NCBI RefSeq assembly: GCF_003254665.1
Contig: NZ_QHGY01000008.1
Coordinates: forward strand, 81,856-145,855
Length of the DNA stretch: 64,000 bases
Direction: 5' to 3'
DNA from: Billgrantia lactosivorans
GTDB lineage: Bacteria; Pseudomonadota; Gammaproteobacteria; Pseudomonadales; Halomonadaceae
A program made the translations under genes and the position numbers. A model generated the notes under the pieces. It saw nothing but the letters and a program-made list of their open reading frames with translations, was not told the DNA's origin and made no database searches. This document shows, one piece after another, positions 60,475 through 64,000 of the stretch; positions within the stretch are counted from its first letter, which is position 1; every line of letters begins with the position of its first letter.

Positions 60475-61560
60475 TCAGTCTCGCAGCCTGACATGCACCG
60501 TGACCTCCTCACGGTCATGATAGAGTTGCCGGCAGCGCAGGTCGGCGGGAACGCCGGCCTCGTGCAGCGCTTGCCTCAGCATATCCAGGCAGCGAACGAC
60601 CTCTTCCCTGCGCCGCTTCATCGGTAGCTTCAGGTTGAACACCGCCTCCCGGCACCAGCGACGAGTCAGCCAGCGCTGTACCATGGCCGTCACTCGTGCC
60701 GGCTTGTCGACGATATCGCACACCAGCCAATCCAGCCGATAAGGCGGCTCCCAGACAAAGCCATCCTCCCGCAGATGCTCGACCAGGCCCGTTGCCATCA
60801 GATCCCCCTTCATGGGTCCGTTGTCGATGGCAAAGACATGCATTCCGCACTTGACCAGTTGCCAGGTCCAGCCACCAGGCGCCGCGCCCAGGTCGGCGGC
60901 CTGCATGCCTTCGGCCAGGCGCTCCTCCCACTCATCGCGAGGGATGAACTCGTGCCAGGCCTCCTCGAGCTTCAACGTCGAACGACTGGGCGCCGCCGCA
61001 GGGAAACGCAAACGCCGAATGCCACCCGGCAGCTCGCTGCGATTCCCGGCAAAGCTCATGCCCAGCTGGACGCGATCACCGTCCATCCAGAACAGGTGCA
61101 GGCGCCGCCCCGCCGCCTTTCGCCGCAAAGCTCCCCGCTTGCGTAGCGTCGACTCCAGAGGGCGTGTCAGGGCCTTGATCAGCCCCGCAAGCGCCTTGCC
61201 CTCGTTGGTATCGGGCGTCTCGTGCCAGATGGCATCGAAGCTCCAACCGCTGGCCAACACCTGACTCACGATGGAAGAGAGGCGGTCTTCTCGCGCCAGA
61301 GAGAGCGGCGGCAATGCCACCAGGCTCTGGCGGGCGAAGACGAGCCGCTCGAAACGTAGCTCGCGATGCAGCTCGTTTGCCGGCCTCTCGTCTTCCACGA
61401 GGAAACGGACATGGCCCTGCTGGGCAGCGAACTCCGTCCTGCCATGCCACCCTAACTGCTCGGCGCATGCCAACACTTCGGTGGATACGTCGTGCTCGAA
61501 CCCAGGGCGGCAGTAGAACAGCAGCTGATCCGGTATCAGGCGCCCCTCCCCTTGCGGCAT
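60475..61560 (-). CDS. rlmM: 23S rRNA (cytidine-2'-O)-methyltransferase RlmM
   Basis: 361 residues. Methylates C2498 of 23S rRNA. N-terminal THUMP-like part (LLFYCRPGFEHDVSTEV) and a Rossmann methyltransferase domain with SAM motif ADLGAAPGGWTWQLVK, VFAIDNGPM, LVCDIVDKP and the catalytic-Lys segment FNLKLPMKRR. The start at 61558-61560 (MPQGEGRL) gives the family length. No close operon partner. Confidence 0.93.
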   Translation of the reverse strand: MPQGEGRLIPDQLLFYCRPGFEHDVSTEVLACAEQLGWHGRTEFAAQQGHVRFLVEDERPANELHRELRFERLVFARQSLVALPPLSLAREDRLSSIVSQVLASGWSFDAIWHETPDTNEGKALAGLIKALTRPLESTLRKRGALRRKAAGRRLHLFWMDGDRVQLGMSFAGNRSELPGGIRRLRFPAAAPSRSTLKLEEAWHEFIPRDEWEERLAEGMQAADLGAAPGGWTWQLVKCGMHVFAIDNGPMKGDLMATGLVEHLREDGFVWEPPYRLDWLVCDIVDKPARVTAMVQRWLTRRWCREAVFNLKLPMKRRREEVVRCLDMLRQALHEAGVPADLRCRQLYHDREEVTVHVRLRD

Positions 61561-61928
61561 GGCAATCGTCCTCTCTGGCAGATACGGCTCGGCTCTATCG
61601 GTCGGCGGGTCGGGTCCAACACAGACGACCACGGCACGTTGGTGGACATGCAGAGGACCGGGCACATCGCAAGTGTTCCGGCCGCAGCAGCGATCGCCAA
61701 TGGTACCAGCCTTGAGGGCGACTGTGGGCGTGGGTCGTCTCGGGACCCATCGTTTATTTTACGTATATTCGCTTTCTTTCATGTCCTAACATGGTGCGCA
61801 GATTTTAGGGATTTAAAAGCGATTTCGACTCATATCAATGTCTAATCCCGACATGACCTATGCAATTGCTGCATAATGGTGCAATGAATTATAGTGAGGC
61901 CACCTAATTCCACTCAGGATGGTTCTCA
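61561..61928 (+). promoter_or_regulatory. rlmM-gdhA divergent region with gdhA promoter
   Basis: A 368-bp gene-free stretch. The part nearest gdhA is AT-rich. A promoter is evident: -35 TTGCTG (61866-61871), 18-bp spacer, -10 TATAGT (61890-61895), 33 bp before the gdhA start. The GC-rich half near rlmM holds nothing I recognise. Confidence 0.65.
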
Positions 61929-63281
61929 ATGACCTACATACACGACACCCTCGAGGGGCTGCGCAGGAGCAGTCCGGCCCAGAGCGAGTTCTATCAGGCC
62001 GCCGAGGAAGTTCTTGAATGCCTGCGCCCCCTGCTCGAGACCGTGCCGCGCTACCATCAGCACAGCATCATCGAACGCATCGTCGAACCGGAACGCCAGA
62101 TCATGTTCCGCGTCAGTTGGGTCGATGACGCCGGCAAGATTCAGGTCAACAAGGGCTATCGCATCCAGTTCAACTCGGCGCTTGGCCCATACAAGGGTGG
62201 CCTGCGCTTTCACCCCAGCGTCAACGCCAGCATCATCAAGTTTCTGGGCTTCGAGCAGATCTTCAAGAACGCCTTGACGGGCCTGCCGATCGGCGGCGGC
62301 AAGGGCGGCTCCAACTTCGACCCCAAGGGCAAATCCGACGGCGAGATCATGCGCTTCTGCCAGTCGTTCATGAACGAACTGTACCGCCATATTGCCCCGA
62401 CCATCGACGTTCCCGCCGGTGACATCGGTGTCGGCGCGCGGGAGATCGGCTACATGTACGGACAGTACAAGCGCCTCACCGGCCGCTACGAGGGCGTCTT
62501 CACCGGCAAGGGGCTGAACTGGGGCGGCTCGCTGGGCCGCAAGGAAGCCACCGGCTACGGTGCAGTCTACTTCGCCCAGAACATGCTCGAGGCGCGCGGC
62601 GACAGCATCCGGGGCAAGACATGCCTGGTTTCAGGTGCCGGCAACGTCGCCATCTACACGATCGAGAAGCTCTATCAGCTCGGCGCTCGCCCCGTGACCT
62701 GCTCGGACTCCCGCGGCACGATCCATCACCCGGAGGGGGTCGATCTCGACACGCTCAAGCTGCTCAAGGAGGTCAAGCGCACCTCACTGCGAGAGTACGT
62801 CGAGTACCATCCCGATGCCCACTATATCGATGCCCAGGACTATCCCGTCGACGGCCATGCCGTATGGCGCATCGAGGGCGATGTGGCATTTCCGAGCGCA
62901 ACGCAGAACGAAGTGACCGAAGCCGATGCCACCGCCCTGCTTCGGAACGGCGTGCACTGCATCAGCGAGGGTTCCAACATGGCCTCTACCGCCACTGCCG
63001 TCGACCGCTTCCTCGAGGCCAGGATTGCCTATGGCCCCGGCAAGGCCGCCAATGCCGGCGGCGTTGCCACGAGCCAGCTCGAGATGGCACAGAACAGCAG
63101 CATGCAGCAGTGGCCCCTGGAGAAGGTTGACACCAAGCTACAGGCCATCATGGCCGACATACATCGCCAGTGTGCCGATACCGCTGCCGAATTCGACGAC
63201 CCCACCAATCTCGTGCTTGGCGCGAACATTGCCGGGTTCCGCAGGGTGGCGGACGCCATGATCGACCAGGGCGTGGTGTAG
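61929..63281 (+). CDS. gdhA: NADP-type glutamate dehydrogenase
   Basis: 450 residues (E. coli GdhA 447). Aminates 2-oxoglutarate to glutamate. KGGLRFHPSVNASIIKFLGF, GGGKGGSNFDPKGKSDGEIM with the catalytic lysines, and PAGDIGVGAREIGYMYGQYK are diagnostic; the nucleotide loop is VSGAGNVAIYTIEKL. Hexameric cytosolic enzyme; glutamate is also a compatible solute and ectoine precursor. AGGATGG ribosome-binding site and a good promoter lie upstream. Confidence 0.96.
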   Translation: MTYIHDTLEGLRRSSPAQSEFYQAAEEVLECLRPLLETVPRYHQHSIIERIVEPERQIMFRVSWVDDAGKIQVNKGYRIQFNSALGPYKGGLRFHPSVNASIIKFLGFEQIFKNALTGLPIGGGKGGSNFDPKGKSDGEIMRFCQSFMNELYRHIAPTIDVPAGDIGVGAREIGYMYGQYKRLTGRYEGVFTGKGLNWGGSLGRKEATGYGAVYFAQNMLEARGDSIRGKTCLVSGAGNVAIYTIEKLYQLGARPVTCSDSRGTIHHPEGVDLDTLKLLKEVKRTSLREYVEYHPDAHYIDAQDYPVDGHAVWRIEGDVAFPSATQNEVTEADATALLRNGVHCISEGSNMASTATAVDRFLEARIAYGPGKAANAGGVATSQLEMAQNSSMQQWPLEKVDTKLQAIMADIHRQCADTAAEFDDPTNLVLGANIAGFRRVADAMIDQGVV

Positions 63282-63377
63282 CCATCCCAGGTATCACCGG
63301 TCTGTATGCGTCCGGTGAACACCACACCTTCCGCCATTCCCGACCAGGCGGGATCCGTGGGAGGCCCCTGAAACGAC

Positions 63378-63405
63378 GAAACCCCGACTAGTTGGCCGGG
63401 GTCTC
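63378..63405 (-). terminator. Repeat-unit hairpin 3 (distal)
   Basis: Stem GAAACCCCG / CGGGGTCTC with one mismatch. Third in line after 5S on the minus strand, so a backup terminator for the rRNA operon. Confidence 0.55.
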
Positions 63406-63542
63406 TGAAAAGATGCCCGACGATGTCCAGGGCGGCTCCCCGCTGCTCGACTCGTCTCATCCTGAGGCTCGCCCTTCGGGCCCGCTGCCACGGTTTCCGC
63501 CTGTTCCCGACAGGCGGGATCCGTGGGAGGCCTTGAAACGGC

Positions 63543-63570
63543 GAAACCCCGACCAGTTGGCCGGGGTTTC
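63543..63570 (-). terminator. Repeat-unit hairpin 2
   Basis: Perfect 9-bp stem GAAACCCCG / CGGGGTTTC. Same position in its repeat unit as the hairpins at 63378 and 63708. Confidence 0.6.
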
Positions 63571-63707
63571 TGAAAAGATGCCTGACGATGTCCAGGGCGG
63601 CTCCCCGCTGCTCGACTCGTCTCATCCTGAGGCTCGCCCTTCGGGCCCGCTGCCGCGGTTTCCGCCTGCTCCCGACAGGCGGGATCCGTGGGAGGCCCCT
63701 AAACGGC

Positions 63708-63737
63708 GAAACCCAGCCTCTTTCGAAGCTGGGTTTC
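63708..63737 (-). terminator. rRNA operon terminator hairpin 1
   Basis: Perfect 10-bp stem GAAACCCAGC / GCTGGGTTTC with a 10-nt loop, 8 bp beyond the 5S 3' end on the minus strand. Stem sequence differs from the other two hairpins while its position is kept. Confidence 0.7.
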
Positions 63738-63745
63738 TGAAAAAA

Positions 63746-63864
63746 TGCCTGACGATGACCTACTCTCGCATGGGGAGACCCCACACTACCATCGGCGCTG
63801 AGCGGTTTCACTGCTGAGTTCGGCATGGGATCAGGTGGTTCCCACTCGCTATGGTCGTCAGGCG
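63746..63864 (-). rRNA. rrf: 5S ribosomal RNA
   Basis: About 119 nt. Reading the minus strand: GCCTGACGACCATAGCGAG at the 5' end, the conserved CCATGCCGAACTCAG and GATGGTAGTGTGGGGTCTCC, and GGTCATCGTCAGGCA at the 3' end pairing with the 5' end. Exact termini are uncertain by 1-2 nt. Confidence 0.95.
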
Positions 63865-63965
63865 AAAACGGTTGGAATCATGCTGGCGTGATCGTCTCGG
63901 CACGGTGTCACCGTGCCTGCGTATCCGTCAATCGTGTGCGCAATGCGCAGACCCCTTGGGGTTAT

Positions 63966-64000
63966 ATGGTCAAGCCTCACGGGCCATTAGTACCGGTTAG
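63966..64000 (-). rRNA. rrl: 23S ribosomal RNA, 3' end only
   Basis: The minus strand reads CTAACCGGTACTAATGGCCC then GTGAGGCTTGACCAT, the conserved 3' end of gammaproteobacterial 23S. The gene continues beyond the window. The ~100-bp spacer to 5S holds a processing-type hairpin GGCACGGTG-TCA-CCGTGCC near 63899-63917. Confidence 0.92.

Larger units (their letters stand above)
63347..63745. repeat. Tandem ~165-bp repeat downstream of the rRNA operon
   Basis: Two full units (63406-63570 and 63571-63737; 165 and 167 bp) and a partial third (63347-63405). GGCGGGATCCGTGGGAGGCC recurs at 63347, 63513 and 63678. Each full unit starts with a copy of the 5S 3'-end sequence TGCC(T/C)GACGATG and ends with a GAAACCCC- or GAAACCCAGC-type hairpin. 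Outside the hairpins the units differ at only a handful of positions. Confidence 0.9.

Noticed and set aside
63347..63745. CRISPR array
   Set aside because: The unit is ~165 bp and nearly identical throughout; there is no short direct repeat with unique spacers and no cas gene.
63029..63826. Long minus-strand and plus-strand frames across the rRNA-proximal repeats
   Set aside because: They span the 3' part of gdhA, the tandem repeat and part of 5S, and give a periodic Arg-rich translation. The repetition comes from the DNA repeat, not a repeat protein.

Overview
The window is GC-rich, densely packed chromosomal DNA of a gammaproteobacterium, most likely a member of the Halomonadaceae (Halomonas or a close relative). 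This rests on gene content: an ectoine hydroxylase (ectD), a compact PutA next to putP and an AraC-type regulator, DUF3549-rimB-rimK, epmC, DUF3080, slyA, uup, fadBA and rlmM. I see no phage, transposase, integrase or CRISPR array. The window starts inside glpD and ends inside an rRNA operon on the minus strand (23S 3' end, 5S, then terminators).

Layout. 1-7.1 kb (minus): a glycerol ABC-uptake operon, glpS-glpT-glpP-glpQ-glpU-glpV, followed by glpD. 7.6-9.7 kb: a Pmp3-domain protein, a CBS-domain protein, a candidate minus-strand small RNA, tRNA-Gly(CCC) and a small membrane protein. 9.7-15.4 kb (plus): proline catabolism (AraC-type regulator, putA, putP). 15.5-18.5 kb: a small membrane protein, two tandem ompW genes, a gamma-glutamylcyclotransferase-like gene and yqcC. 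18.5-20.7 kb (minus): a cystine/polar amino acid ABC importer. 21-24 kb (plus): DUF3549, rimB, rimK and a helical protein. 24-31 kb (minus): sanA-like gene, then sufR-sufB-sufC-sufD-sufS-sufT.

31-42.7 kb: a c-di-GMP phosphodiesterase, an Lrp-type regulator, an NAD(P)-binding protein, a lipoprotein, a translationally coupled AMP/thymidine phosphorylase plus PRPP-synthetase-like pair, a panE-like reductase, a methyltransferase, ectD, a membrane protein, a PEBP protein and a flavodoxin-fold protein. 42.8-46.1 kb (minus): fadBA beta-oxidation operon, divergent from slyA. 47-51.6 kb: universal stress protein, uup, tatD and a small acidic protein. 51.6-55.8 kb: a fused two-subunit E1 dehydrogenase coupled to an acyltransferase-like protein, with a divergent LysR regulator. 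55.8-63.3 kb: epmC, a MATE exporter, a DUF3080 lipoprotein, a hypothetical protein, tusA, an ABM-domain protein, rlmM and gdhA. 63.3-64 kb: a ~165-bp tandem repeat carrying 5S 3'-end fragments and hairpins, then 5S and the 23S end.

The strongest items for a second look are: (i) the GlpS/GlpT ATPase pair, whose motif losses predict one normal and one degenerate ATP site in an importer; (ii) the E1-acyltransferase-LysR cluster, whose acyltransferase keeps the catalytic Ser and His but has Met where FabD has the carboxylate-binding Arg; (iii) the AMP-phosphorylase-like/PRPP-synthetase-like pair; (iv) the tandem array after 5S; (v) two long intergenic palindromes, one splitting the suf operon; and (vi) a possible terminator-bounded small RNA beside tRNA-Gly. 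All functions are assigned by reading motifs; no database search was run.
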